The translations under genes were made by a program, and so were the position numbers. A DNA stretch of 64,000 bases, from NCBI GenBank assembly GCA_963788225.1, contig CAWBGI010000001.1, forward strand, positions 434,001-498,000, in the 5' to 3' direction. Below the pieces are notes generated by a model. That model saw only the letters and a list, made by a program, of their open reading frames with translations, was not told where the DNA came from and did not search any database. Positions 1-7,696 of this stretch are shown here, piece by piece. The stretch's first letter is position 1. Each line of letters starts with the position of its first letter. The stretch comes from Sulfotelmatobacter sp963788225. Its GTDB lineage: Bacteria; Acidobacteriota; Terriglobia; Terriglobales; Acidobacteriaceae.

Positions 1-173
1 ATCCCCGGCAGCTTGAGATCGGTCACTACGAGATCAACGGTGTTCTCGCGCAGGAGTTTCAGCCCAGTCTCCGCATCGCCGGCGGAAAGCGTGGTGAAGC
101 CGTCCTCGCCGAGATTCAACTCGAGCAGGCGGCGCATCTTGGCTTCGTCTTCGACGATTAAAATCGTTGGCAT
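1..173 (-). CDS. Response regulator, receiver domain (partial, runs off the left edge)
   Basis: Only the first 57 or so residues are inside the window. They begin MPTILIVEDEAKMRRLL and continue to VVTDLKLPG, the classic receiver pattern: an acidic pair after the first beta strand and the phospho-acceptor Asp in VVTDLKLPG. The ATG at 171-173 lies 22 bases after the stop of the histidine kinase upstream, so the two are very probably one operon and a cognate pair. The partner kinase resembles NtrB/AtoS-type enzymes, so this is probably an NtrC-like regulator, but the output domain is not visible. That part is inference. Confidence 0.85.
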   Translation of the reverse strand, partial: MPTILIVEDEAKMRRLLELNLGEDGFTTLSAGDAETGLKLLRENTVDLVVTDLKLPG

Positions 174-195
174 ATGGTTGCAATGCGTTACCTAA

Positions 196-1467
196 CTAGG
201 ATGCTTGTGCAGTCACGCCGCCTGCAGGAAAAAAGATCACGAAGCAGGCCCCCGGCTGACCGTTCCTGCTCTCCACGCGAATCGTACCGTGATGGGCGTC
301 AATAATCTTCGAGACAATCGACAGTCCCAGCCCCACTCCCGTTTTCTTCGTAGTAACAAAGGGATTAAAAATCTGCTCGCGCAGTTCCATTGGAATTCCC
401 GGGCCAGTGTCTTCGATTCGCACTTCGACTCCGTCCTGATTCGAGTTTCTTGCCTGGGCCGCCGACACCCGCAGCGTTCCACCGCTGCTGCCCATGGCAT
501 CATAAGCATTCTGAATCAAATTCACGAATGCCTGCTCGCTAAGACTTTCGTCCAACGGAATTAGCGGCAAGTTCGCCTCGTACTGCCGCTCCACTCGCAC
601 CGGGCTGTCTTTGTGGGTTAACTCCACAGAGTGCAGCGCACGATCCAGCACCGGGGCAATTTCTTGTGGAACCAGTTCAGCCTGCATCGGCCGGGCAAAG
701 TCGAGAAAGCGCGTCACCAGTGCGCTCAAACGGTTGGTCTCACTCGAAATATAGCCCGCCAGTTCGCTGGCCAGGGGATTCGCTTCTCCCAGCTTCTGAT
801 GAAGCATCTCTGCCGATCCCTTGATCACGCCGAGCGGATTGCGAATCTCATGCGCCAGCCCGGCAGACATTTGCCCCAAGGCCGCCAGCCGCTCGGAACG
901 CCGCGCCTCGGCCTGCGCCTGCTCCAGCCGGCGGTTCGTCTCTGCGAGAGTCTCGGCCAACTCCTGATAGCGTTTGGTCTGGCGCCGGCTCTCCACGATA
1001 AAGCGGTTGACCACCATGGCGGCTAGAAAGAAAAAAACGATGCGGATGGCAAGCCGCCCGTAGTCCTCCCGGTTAATCTCGTATTCCTGCAACGCGGGAT
1101 AAAGATACGAACAGTAGGCGGCAGAGGCCACCGAAGTCCAGAACAACGTAGCCCACGGGCCAAAATATTCCGCCGCCGTGACGGCGGGCAGGTAGTAGAT
1201 AGGATAGTAATAGCTGTTTATGGGGATTTCGCCAGTGTGATCGAGCAGAAGCGTGGCCAGGGCAATCTTCAGCACAACAACGTAGACCGGGCCGCGGCGT
1301 GGGAGGCGGGCAATGAACCGGCTTTCGCTCAGTTGGAGAACGCCAAAACCAAGCAAGATTAGTTGTTTGTGGTACTCCCGAACGGGCGGGAGGACGGCTA
1401 GCAAGGCGAGCAACAGCAGCCAGAGAACATCCATCCAGTGAATCGCCGGACGTTTCGGTTCGTTCAT
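196..1467 (-). CDS. Membrane sensor histidine kinase, NtrB/AtoS-like
   Basis: This is a 423-aa kinase. The N-terminal ~155 residues hold several hydrophobic segments (for example WLLLLALLAVLPP, VVLKIALATLLL, IRIVFFFLAAMVV). A coiled-coil linker follows at about 160-195, rich in Glu, Arg and Ala. The dimerisation/phospho-acceptor domain contains GLAHEIRNPL with the acceptor His at residue 206. The HATPase domain shows the N box (NLIQNAYDAM), DTGPGIP and GVGLGLSIV. It should autophosphorylate and pass phosphate to the regulator encoded just downstream. It lies after kdpC on the same strand with a 200-bp gap, so co-transcription with kdp is possible but unproven. The sensed signal cannot be read from the sequence. 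Confidence 0.92.
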   Translation of the reverse strand: MNEPKRPAIHWMDVLWLLLLALLAVLPPVREYHKQLILLGFGVLQLSESRFIARLPRRGPVYVVVLKIALATLLLDHTGEIPINSYYYPIYYLPAVTAAEYFGPWATLFWTSVASAAYCSYLYPALQEYEINREDYGRLAIRIVFFFLAAMVVNRFIVESRRQTKRYQELAETLAETNRRLEQAQAEARRSERLAALGQMSAGLAHEIRNPLGVIKGSAEMLHQKLGEANPLASELAGYISSETNRLSALVTRFLDFARPMQAELVPQEIAPVLDRALHSVELTHKDSPVRVERQYEANLPLIPLDESLSEQAFVNLIQNAYDAMGSSGGTLRVSAAQARNSNQDGVEVRIEDTGPGIPMELREQIFNPFVTTKKTGVGLGLSIVSKIIDAHHGTIRVESRNGQPGACFVIFFPAGGVTAQAS

Positions 1468-1667
1468 GGCAGGATCGCAGAAAATAAATGCGCCGGGAGC
1501 GGGCTAAGTTCCCGCCTTTCCGGCGCGATCGATGTCTGGATGCTCTTAGTTGCGTCCGCTGGCAGGTCGCATCGCATGCGACCCTATCAAACCGCACGCG
1601 GGGCGTTCGCGTCAATGTTTTCTCTCATGGCGCGATTCCCGCTGCGACGCGGAACAATGATGCTGAA

Positions 1668-2249
1668 TCAGCGTGTCGTTGGCTTTGGCGAGATCTCATC
1701 CAACGTAAGATTCAATTCCAGGACGTTGACGCGCGGCTCGCCGAGGAATCCAAACTGCCGCGACTGCGTATGCTGCCGAACCGCTTCGCGAACCACGTCT
1801 TCGCTCAGCTTGCGCTCTTTCGCGATGCGGGGCACCTGGAATTCCGCCGCCTCTGGCGAGATGTGGGGATCCAGGCCCGAGCCTGAAGTGGTCAGCAGAT
1901 CCATGGGGATTGCAGCCCCGGGATTCTCCGCCTGCAACCGGTCGGCATCTCCCTGCACCCGCGCGATGAGCGATTGATTGGTGGGACCAAGATTCGATCC
2001 GCCAGAATTGCCCGCGTCATAGCCCGTTCCGGCGGCGAACGGACGCGAGTGGAAATATCCCGGCGACGTGAATGACTGCCCGATCAAACGCGATCCCACG
2101 AGTTTGCCATTGCGCGTCAGCAACTCTCCGTTAGCCTGTTTCGGAAACAAAACCTGCGCCAGTCCCGTAATTAAGAGCGGAAACAGCAGACCAAACAACA
2201 CCGTCGTCACCAGCGTCATCAGCACCGCACTGATCAAATTCTTTTTCAT
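1668..2249 (-). CDS. kdpC: Potassium-transporting ATPase subunit C
   Basis: The 193-aa product has KdpC's usual length. It has one N-terminal membrane helix (ISAVLMTLVTTVLFGLLFPLLI) and a periplasmic-facing domain with the family signatures LIGQSFTSPGYFHSRP, SGSGLDPHISPEAA and VNVLELNLTLDE. KdpC stabilises the KdpFABC complex and is thought to assist K+ delivery or ATP affinity. It starts 23 bases after the kdpB stop and is the last structural gene of the kdp operon. The ATG at 2247-2249 is the natural start because the membrane helix begins immediately after it. Confidence 0.97.
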   Translation of the reverse strand: MKKNLISAVLMTLVTTVLFGLLFPLLITGLAQVLFPKQANGELLTRNGKLVGSRLIGQSFTSPGYFHSRPFAAGTGYDAGNSGGSNLGPTNQSLIARVQGDADRLQAENPGAAIPMDLLTTSGSGLDPHISPEAAEFQVPRIAKERKLSEDVVREAVRQHTQSRQFGFLGEPRVNVLELNLTLDEISPKPTTR

Positions 2250-2272
2250 AATTGCCTCTACGCCAGTCGTCC

Positions 2273-4330
2273 TTACGCCAACCCTGCCCGCACAAGGAGC
2301 ATGTCGATCAGTTTGATTCCGATAAAGGGCACAATCACCCCGCCCACGCCGTAAACCAGCAGGTTTCGGCGCAGCAGGATGGCCGCTCCCTGCGGAACAT
2401 ACTTCACTCCGCGGAGCGCCAGCGGAATCAGCGCCACGATGATGAGCGCATTAAAGATGACCGCCGACAAGATCGCCGACTGCGGTGTCGTCAGCCGCAT
2501 CACGTTGAGTGCTTGCAGAACCGGGAAGGTTCCGGCGAACATTGCGGGGATGATGGCGAAATACTTGGCGACGTCGTTCGCGATGGAAAACGTGGTCAGC
2601 GCGCCTCGCGTCATCAGCAACTGCTTGCCGATTTCCACGATCTCGATCAGCTTGGTGGGATTCGAATCCAGGTCCACCATGTTGCCGGCTTCTTTCGCCG
2701 CCTGCGTGCCGGTATTCATGGCGACGCCCACGTCGGCCTGGGCCAGCGCCGGCGCGTCGTTGGTGCCGTCGCCGGTCATGGCAACCAGTTTGCCCTGGCC
2801 TTGTTCGCGGCGGATCAGATCGAGCTTATCCTTGGGCGTAGCCTGCGCAAGGAAGTCGTCCACCCCGGCCTCGCTCGCAATCGCTGCCGCCGTCAGCGGA
2901 TTATCTCCCGTGATCATCACCGTTTTGATCCCCATCGCGCGCAATTGATCAAAACGCTGCCGCATGCCGCCCTTCACAATATCTTTGAGTTGAATCACTC
3001 CCAGCGCCCGGCCGTTCTCGGCCACGACCAGCGGCGTCCCTCCCGAGCGCGAGATCACTTCCACCGCGGCACGCACTTCAGCGGGAAGCGAACTGCCCTG
3101 GTCTTCGAGATATTTGGCGACTGCGTCCGTTGCGCCTTTGCGAATGGCGCGCCCATCCAGATTCACGCCTGACATGCGGGTCATTGCGCTGAAGGGAATG
3201 AACTCGGCGTCGTGCGAACTCATTTCGCGCCCCCGCAATCCATACTTTTCTTTGGCCAGTACGACAATCGAGCGGCCCTCAGGAGTTTCGTCGGCCAGCG
3301 AGGAGAGCTGCGCCGAATCCGCCAGCATGGCCTCGGTTACGCCGGGTGCGGTCACAAACTCCGTAGCCTGGCGATTGCCCAGCGTGATCGTTCCCGTCTT
3401 ATCTAAGAGCAAAGTGTTCACATCGCCTGCCGCCTCCACGGCGCGTCCGGACATCGCGAGCACGTTGTGCTGCACCAGACGATCCATGCCGGCAATGCCG
3501 ATCGCGGAAAGCAATCCGCCGATCGTGGTCGGAATCAGGCACACCAACAAAGACACCAGCACGAACACGGTCGGTGGCTCGGTTCCAGCCTTGCCAAACC
3601 TGCCCGCATAAATGGCAAAGGGCTGCAGCGTTACCACCGCCAGCAGAAACACAATCGTCAGCCCCGCCAGCAGGATGTTCAGCGCAATCTCATTCGGAGT
3701 CTTCTGTCGCTCCGCACCTTCCACCAACGCGATCATGCGATCGAGAAACGTCTCACCGGGATTGGATGTGATCTTTATCTTCACCCAGTCCGAAAGCACG
3801 CGGGTTCCGCCCGTGACGGCCGAGCGGTCGCCGCCCGCTTCGCGAATTACGGGCGCGGACTCGCCGGTGATCGCCGACTCGTCCACCGACGCCACGCCTT
3901 CCACAATTTCGCCGTCGCCGGGAATAAAGTCGCCCGCCTCCACCAGCACTAAATCTCCCGACCGCAATTTTGATCCGGGCACCGTCTCGGTTTTTCCGTC
4001 GGGAAGCAGGCGGTTGGCCATCGTCTCGGCTTTCGCCCTCCGCAGCGCCTCGGCCTGTGCTTTGCCGCGGCCCTCGGCCATGGCCTCGGCGAAGTTGGCA
4101 AACAACACCGTGAACCACAGCCAGAGGGTGATCTGGAGATTAAATCCGAACCCCTTTTGTGATCGCTCCAGGAAGAGCAGCACGGTGGTGACCACGCTGC
4201 CGACCTCGACAACAAACATCACGGGATTGCGCATCATGGTCACGGGATGCAGTTTTACCAGCGAATCCCACGCCGCGCGGCGCACAATCTTCATATCCCA
4301 CAAGCTGCGTTTTGATTTCTTGCTTGCCAT
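2273..4330 (-). CDS. kdpB: Potassium-transporting P-type ATPase subunit B
   Basis: This 685-aa protein is the catalytic subunit of the KdpFABC K+ pump. Visible P-type ATPase landmarks are the actuator loop TGES at 155-158, the phosphorylation site DKTGT with Asp310, and MTGDGTNDAPALAQADVGVAM in the hinge region. Membrane segments flank the cytoplasmic domains, and the CLIPTTIGGLL segment corresponds to the ion-pathway helix typical of KdpB. The TGES serine (Ser158) corresponds to the residue phosphorylated for inhibition in the E. coli enzyme, so that control could exist here. The gene lies between kdpA and kdpC with short spacers (32 and 23 bp). Length and motifs indicate an intact enzyme. 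Confidence 0.98.
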   Translation of the reverse strand: MASKKSKRSLWDMKIVRRAAWDSLVKLHPVTMMRNPVMFVVEVGSVVTTVLLFLERSQKGFGFNLQITLWLWFTVLFANFAEAMAEGRGKAQAEALRRAKAETMANRLLPDGKTETVPGSKLRSGDLVLVEAGDFIPGDGEIVEGVASVDESAITGESAPVIREAGGDRSAVTGGTRVLSDWVKIKITSNPGETFLDRMIALVEGAERQKTPNEIALNILLAGLTIVFLLAVVTLQPFAIYAGRFGKAGTEPPTVFVLVSLLVCLIPTTIGGLLSAIGIAGMDRLVQHNVLAMSGRAVEAAGDVNTLLLDKTGTITLGNRQATEFVTAPGVTEAMLADSAQLSSLADETPEGRSIVVLAKEKYGLRGREMSSHDAEFIPFSAMTRMSGVNLDGRAIRKGATDAVAKYLEDQGSSLPAEVRAAVEVISRSGGTPLVVAENGRALGVIQLKDIVKGGMRQRFDQLRAMGIKTVMITGDNPLTAAAIASEAGVDDFLAQATPKDKLDLIRREQGQGKLVAMTGDGTNDAPALAQADVGVAMNTGTQAAKEAGNMVDLDSNPTKLIEIVEIGKQLLMTRGALTTFSIANDVAKYFAIIPAMFAGTFPVLQALNVMRLTTPQSAILSAVIFNALIIVALIPLALRGVKYVPQGAAILLRRNLLVYGVGGVIVPFIGIKLIDMLLVRAGLA

Positions 4331-4362
4331 ATTTGCCTGGAAAGTCTTCTTATGAAATTCCT

Positions 4363-6183
4363 TTAGAAAGTTTTGCCCGCCATCATGAGCAAGTGTTCGA
4401 GAATTGGCCCCAAACTAAGAGCCGGGAAAAATGTGAGCGCGCCAACAATCACCACCACGCCGATCAGCAGCACCGTGAATAACGGTCCGGTTACAGGGAA
4501 TGTGCCCAGCGTTGCCGGAGTCTGCTTTTTGCCTACAAGATTGCCGGCAATGGCCAGGACCGGCAGAACCATCATGAAGCGTCCCAACAGCATCGCGATA
4601 CCCATCGACGTGTTGTACCAGGGCGTGTTTCCATTGATCCCGGCGAAACCTGAACCGTTATTAGCCACGGCTGAGGTGAAGGCATAAAGCACTTGGCTGA
4701 AGCCATGCGGTCCGGGATTGGTTATAGACGTCGTGCCAAAGCTGTACAAAACTGAAATCGCGGTGAAGACCAGAATCACCAGCGGAAAGATGAGGATGAC
4801 GAGCATCGCCATCTTCACGTCGTAGGCTTCGATCTTCTTACCCAGATATTCCGGCGTGCGCCCCACCATCAATCCCGCAATGAACACGGAAAGAATGACG
4901 AACACCAGCATTCCGTACATCCCCGCGCCCACCCCGCCGAAGATCACTTCGCTCAGCATGAGGTTGATCAGGGGAATCATTCCGCCCAGCGGCGTGAACG
5001 AATCGTGCATGGAGTTGACCGCGCCGCAACTCGTGTCCGTAGTCACTGTGGCAAACATCGCCGAGTTCACCACGCCGAAGCGTACTTCTTTCCCTTCGAG
5101 GTTGGCAGTGGACTGCGGAATCGAGGCCGCGTGCTGCGGGCTATGTTGGGCTGCAGACGTCAGCAGCGGATTGCCGCGCGCCTCTGCCCAATACGCCGTG
5201 GTAACTCCCGACAGGAACAGCAAAGCCATCGCCGCCCATACGGCCCATCCATGCCGTGCGGAGCCAGTCATCTTTCCCAACGTGTAGGTAAACGCGGAGG
5301 GAATCATGAGGATGGCGAACATCTCCAGAAAGTTTGTGAACGGCGTGGGGTTTTCGAACGGATGCGCGCTGTTGGCGTTGAAGAAGCCGCCACCGTTCGT
5401 TCCTAATTCTTTGATAATCTCCTGCGAAGCCGTGGGCCCCTGCGCGATCACCTGCTGGCTCACCGTCTGCATCAGCGGTTTGCCGTCGGGACCGTTCACA
5501 GGCTTGCCGTCGGAGCCCAGTTGTGGCGTCTGGTAAGGGTCGAGCACTTGCACGGTGTCATATGGCTTCAGGTTCTGTACCACGCCCTGCGACACCAGCA
5601 ACAGCGCGCCCACCAGACACAGGGGTGCCAGCACCCACAACGTGCCGCGTACCAGATCTACCCAGAAGTTGCCGATGGTCTTTTGCTCGCGCCGCGAAAT
5701 GCCGCGAATGAATGCTATCGCCAGCGCCATTCCCGCGGCCGCTGAAACCCAGTTGTGATACGCCAAGCCCACCATCTGGGTCAGGTAGCTCACGGTGGTC
5801 TCGGGGACGTAGTTCTGCCAGTTGGTGTTCGTGGTGAACGAAGCCGCGGTATTGAAAGCCAGTGCCGGAGGCACTCCCGGCAGCTTTTGCGGATTCCACG
5901 ACTGCGGCCCGGCCCACCCCTGCACGCGCTGCAGCACATAGAGCACTATCATCGAAACGCCGCTGAACAAGATCAGCGCCAGCGCGTATTCCTTCCAAGC
6001 CATTTCGTGGTCTTCATCTACGCCCGTCAGCTTGTAGAGAATCCGCTCCACCGGCCGCATCACGGGATCGAGCCACGTCCGTTCGCGGTTGAACACTCGA
6101 GCCATGAAGCCGCCCAGCGGCTTGGTGATCAGAAACACCACCACCAGCAGAAAAAAGATTTGCAGCCATCCATTTGCTGTCAT
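4363..6183 (-). CDS. kdpA: Potassium-transporting ATPase subunit A (K+ channel-like subunit)
   Basis: This 606-aa, multi-spanning protein binds and conducts K+ in the KdpFABC complex. Family signatures include SFTTNTNWQNY, GTNGGGFFNANSAHPFENP and NNGSGFAGINGNTPWYN, which carry selectivity-filter-like glycines. The reading frame is open a further 57 bases upstream, but MTANGWLQIFFLLVVV (ATG at 6181-6183) matches the usual KdpA N-terminus. That ATG overlaps the kdpF stop by one base (TGATG), indicating translational coupling. kdpB follows 32 bases downstream. No disruption was seen. Confidence 0.97.
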   Translation of the reverse strand: MTANGWLQIFFLLVVVFLITKPLGGFMARVFNRERTWLDPVMRPVERILYKLTGVDEDHEMAWKEYALALILFSGVSMIVLYVLQRVQGWAGPQSWNPQKLPGVPPALAFNTAASFTTNTNWQNYVPETTVSYLTQMVGLAYHNWVSAAAGMALAIAFIRGISRREQKTIGNFWVDLVRGTLWVLAPLCLVGALLLVSQGVVQNLKPYDTVQVLDPYQTPQLGSDGKPVNGPDGKPLMQTVSQQVIAQGPTASQEIIKELGTNGGGFFNANSAHPFENPTPFTNFLEMFAILMIPSAFTYTLGKMTGSARHGWAVWAAMALLFLSGVTTAYWAEARGNPLLTSAAQHSPQHAASIPQSTANLEGKEVRFGVVNSAMFATVTTDTSCGAVNSMHDSFTPLGGMIPLINLMLSEVIFGGVGAGMYGMLVFVILSVFIAGLMVGRTPEYLGKKIEAYDVKMAMLVILIFPLVILVFTAISVLYSFGTTSITNPGPHGFSQVLYAFTSAVANNGSGFAGINGNTPWYNTSMGIAMLLGRFMMVLPVLAIAGNLVGKKQTPATLGTFPVTGPLFTVLLIGVVVIVGALTFFPALSLGPILEHLLMMAGKTF

Positions 6184-6272
6184 CAGAATTTCTCCGGCCG
6201 CAACATGGCGTATACCAGATACACCAGCAGCCCCGCGCAAATGACCAGCATGATGATCGGTCCAGAATTCAT
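6183..6272 (-). CDS. kdpF: KdpF, small membrane subunit of the K+ ATPase
   Basis: This is a 29-aa single-pass peptide beginning MNSGPIIMLVICAGLLVYLV and ending AMLRPEKF. The hydrophobic helix followed by LLVYLVYAMLRPEKF is the standard KdpF pattern (Y-A-x-L-x-x-P-E-x-F). KdpF is a stabilising component of the KdpFABC complex in E. coli. The stop codon overlaps the kdpA start by one base. The gene is easily missed because of its size. Confidence 0.93.
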   Translation of the reverse strand: MNSGPIIMLVICAGLLVYLVYAMLRPEKF

Positions 6273-6279
6273 ATATGCC

Positions 6280-6366
6280 TCAACGTACTCGCTCGCAGAA
6301 AACCACGTAAGCGACCGAAACCGCAAAAAATGCTACGGTTACAGCAAGGAAAATTGCGTCTTGCAC
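6280..6366 (-). CDS. 28-aa single-pass membrane peptide upstream of kdpF
   Basis: Reading from GTG at 6364-6366 gives VQDAIFLAVTVAFFAVSVAY followed by VVFCERVR and a stop 7 bases before the kdpF start. A GGAG motif lies 8 bases upstream of this GTG. Two further in-frame GTG codons (6375 and 6384) could extend it by 3 or 6 residues. The peptide is a single hydrophobic helix ending in a charged CERVR tail. I recall similar short peptides ending in CERL next to kdpF in other genomes, but cannot verify that here. It may be an accessory Kdp subunit or a regulator. The function is unknown. Confidence 0.7.
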   Translation of the reverse strand: MQDAIFLAVTVAFFAVSVAYVVFCERVR

Positions 6367-6433
6367 TTTATTCACTCCGATCACAGCTCCAGTGGATGTG
6401 CGAACGGCTCGCACAAACAGTCTAGTGGATCAT

Positions 6434-6477
6434 CTGGCGTGTAAGGGTGGATTAAGAAAGTCGTAAAAAATTCGTAA
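6434..6477 (-). promoter_or_regulatory. Candidate KdpE operator: four TTA-starting units at exact 11-bp spacing
   Basis: On the minus strand, units begin at 6477 (TTACGAATTTT), 6466 (TTACGACTTTC), 6455 (TTAATCCACCC) and 6444 (TTACACGCCAG). OmpR/PhoB-family regulators, which include KdpE, bind tandem direct repeats one helical turn apart, and 11 bp is the common period. The array lies about 70-110 bp upstream of the first small kdp reading frame, a plausible activator position. The periodicity is seen directly; the link to KdpE is inferred. Confidence 0.5.
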
Positions 6478-6561
6478 GGGCCGACCGGCGACTGATGCCC
6501 GAGCGCGTGGGGGAAACGTCAGCTCGGGCGGTCATTGTGGGCGAAGCTGGCGATAAGGTTC

Positions 6562-6813
6562 TCAGCAGCCCCATTCGGCTTCGCCCGGCTGGGCAAAATA
6601 TTGCCGCACCTTGGCGCGTTCATGGGTAAGCGATTCCAGTTCGAGCAACGCCAGCCGCGCTGCCGCGACCATCCGGCTCTTGACCTGCGGCGAAACTTCC
6701 TTCCATGAGTTGGGGCCTTCGCTTCCTTTTCCCGAAACTTCCGGCGCCAGTGCCTGGTGATAGTGATGGAAAAGCTCTGCCAACCGTTCCGGGGCTACTT
6801 CGTGAGTCCACAT
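6562..6813 (-). CDS. 83-aa unknown protein between kdpE and the kdp structural genes
   Basis: The reading frame is open further upstream, but the ATG at 6811-6813 has a good Shine-Dalgarno (CAGGAG) and gives MWTHEVAPERLAELFHHYHQ onwards. Upstream in-frame sequence falls in a repeat-like stretch. The protein is predicted to be mostly helical, soluble and charged, with no signal peptide or membrane segment and a single Cys at the C-terminus (EAEWGC). I do not recognise the family. Its place between the regulator kdpE and the Kdp pump genes on the same strand suggests, but does not show, a role in the potassium response. Confidence 0.65.
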   Translation of the reverse strand: MWTHEVAPERLAELFHHYHQALAPEVSGKGSEGPNSWKEVSPQVKSRMVAAARLALLELESLTHERAKVRQYFAQPGEAEWGC

Positions 6814-6913
6814 ACTGTTCGTCTCCTGAACCTGCAGCTTTCTTGGGGCCGGTCTTTTGGCCGCCACGAGTATTGGACACACAAAGGCGAAAGGACTGAA
6901 TAAAGGCTCCATA

Positions 6914-6962
6914 AAATGTTCGTAAAGGCACGAAGGTCCACGAAAGACGGGAAAGGTGGGAA
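6914..6962. repeat. Degenerate CGAAGG/CACGAA-type dispersed repeat
   Basis: The stretch contains repeated short units (CGTAAAGGCACGAAGG, TCCACGAAAGACGGGAAAGG, TGGGAAAGACAGG). It resembles the short non-coding repeats scattered elsewhere in this window. It separates the 83-aa gene from kdpE. There is no evidence of coding. Confidence 0.35.
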
Positions 6963-6971
6963 AGACAGGAC

Positions 6972-7667
6972 TCACGACCCGGGCTCGAACCTGTACCCAA
7001 CCCAGGGCTCAGTAAGAAGATACTTCGGCGAGGAGGGATCGGTCTCGATTTTCTTGCGCAGTTGTCCCACGAAGACGCGCAGGTACTCCGGCTGTTCCGT
7101 GCTATTCGGGCCCCATACGGCCGCCAGCAGCGTACGATGCGTCACCACTTTGCCCGGACGCTGCGCCAGGAAAACCAGCAGATCGAATTCTTTCGGCGTG
7201 AGATGAACTTCATGACCCGCGACCTTGACCGAACGCGCATCCATGTCAACACAAAAGTCTCCAGCGGTAATCGCACAAGGCTTCTCCTCAACTGCCGGTG
7301 CGCGACGCAATTGGGCCCGGATCCGCGCCAGCAGCTCGTTCATGCTGAAGGGCTTGGTGACATAGTCATCGGCGCCCGCATCGAGGGCTTCCACTTTCGA
7401 GCGATCCTGCCCGCGCACCGAGAGCACGATAATGGGCACTTGCGACACCTTCCGCAGTTGCCGGCATAGCTCCACTCCATCCAGATGGGGCATGGCCACG
7501 TCCGTCACCACAACATGCGGTGTCCAGTTCTTCATCAACTCCAGCGCCATCTCGCCATCATTCGCTATGCGGATGTCGTACCCTTGCGCCGAAAGCGACG
7601 TGCGCAGCACTCGCGTGATTTGCGGCTCGTCATCCACCACCAGGATTCGCTTGTGGTCGTTCGTCAT
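6972..7667 (-). CDS. kdpE: KdpE-like response regulator (OmpR family)
   Basis: This 231-aa protein has a receiver domain (acidic pair in LVVDDEPQ, phospho-acceptor Asp56 in VVVTDVAMP, Lys in DYVTKPFS) and a C-terminal winged-helix domain (HLTPKEFDLLVFLAQRPGK, then VFVGQLRKKIE). KdpE activates kdpFABC when phosphorylated by KdpD under K+ limitation. The gene sits 29 bases downstream of the KdpD N-terminal protein on the same strand and upstream of the pump genes. Identity rests on sequence type plus context. A candidate binding array is present at 6434-6477. Confidence 0.93.
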   Translation of the reverse strand: MTNDHKRILVVDDEPQITRVLRTSLSAQGYDIRIANDGEMALELMKNWTPHVVVTDVAMPHLDGVELCRQLRKVSQVPIIVLSVRGQDRSKVEALDAGADDYVTKPFSMNELLARIRAQLRRAPAVEEKPCAITAGDFCVDMDARSVKVAGHEVHLTPKEFDLLVFLAQRPGKVVTHRTLLAAVWGPNSTEQPEYLRVFVGQLRKKIETDPSSPKYLLTEPWVGYRFEPGS

Positions 7668-7696
7668 CTTGTACTCGTTTTCTATTCTCAGCCGCG

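Noticed and set aside
6183..6240. Extended KdpA N-terminus (start at 6240)
   Set aside because: The extra residues overlap kdpF in another frame and do not match the KdpA N-terminus. The ATG at 6181-6183 gives the standard TGATG coupling with kdpF.
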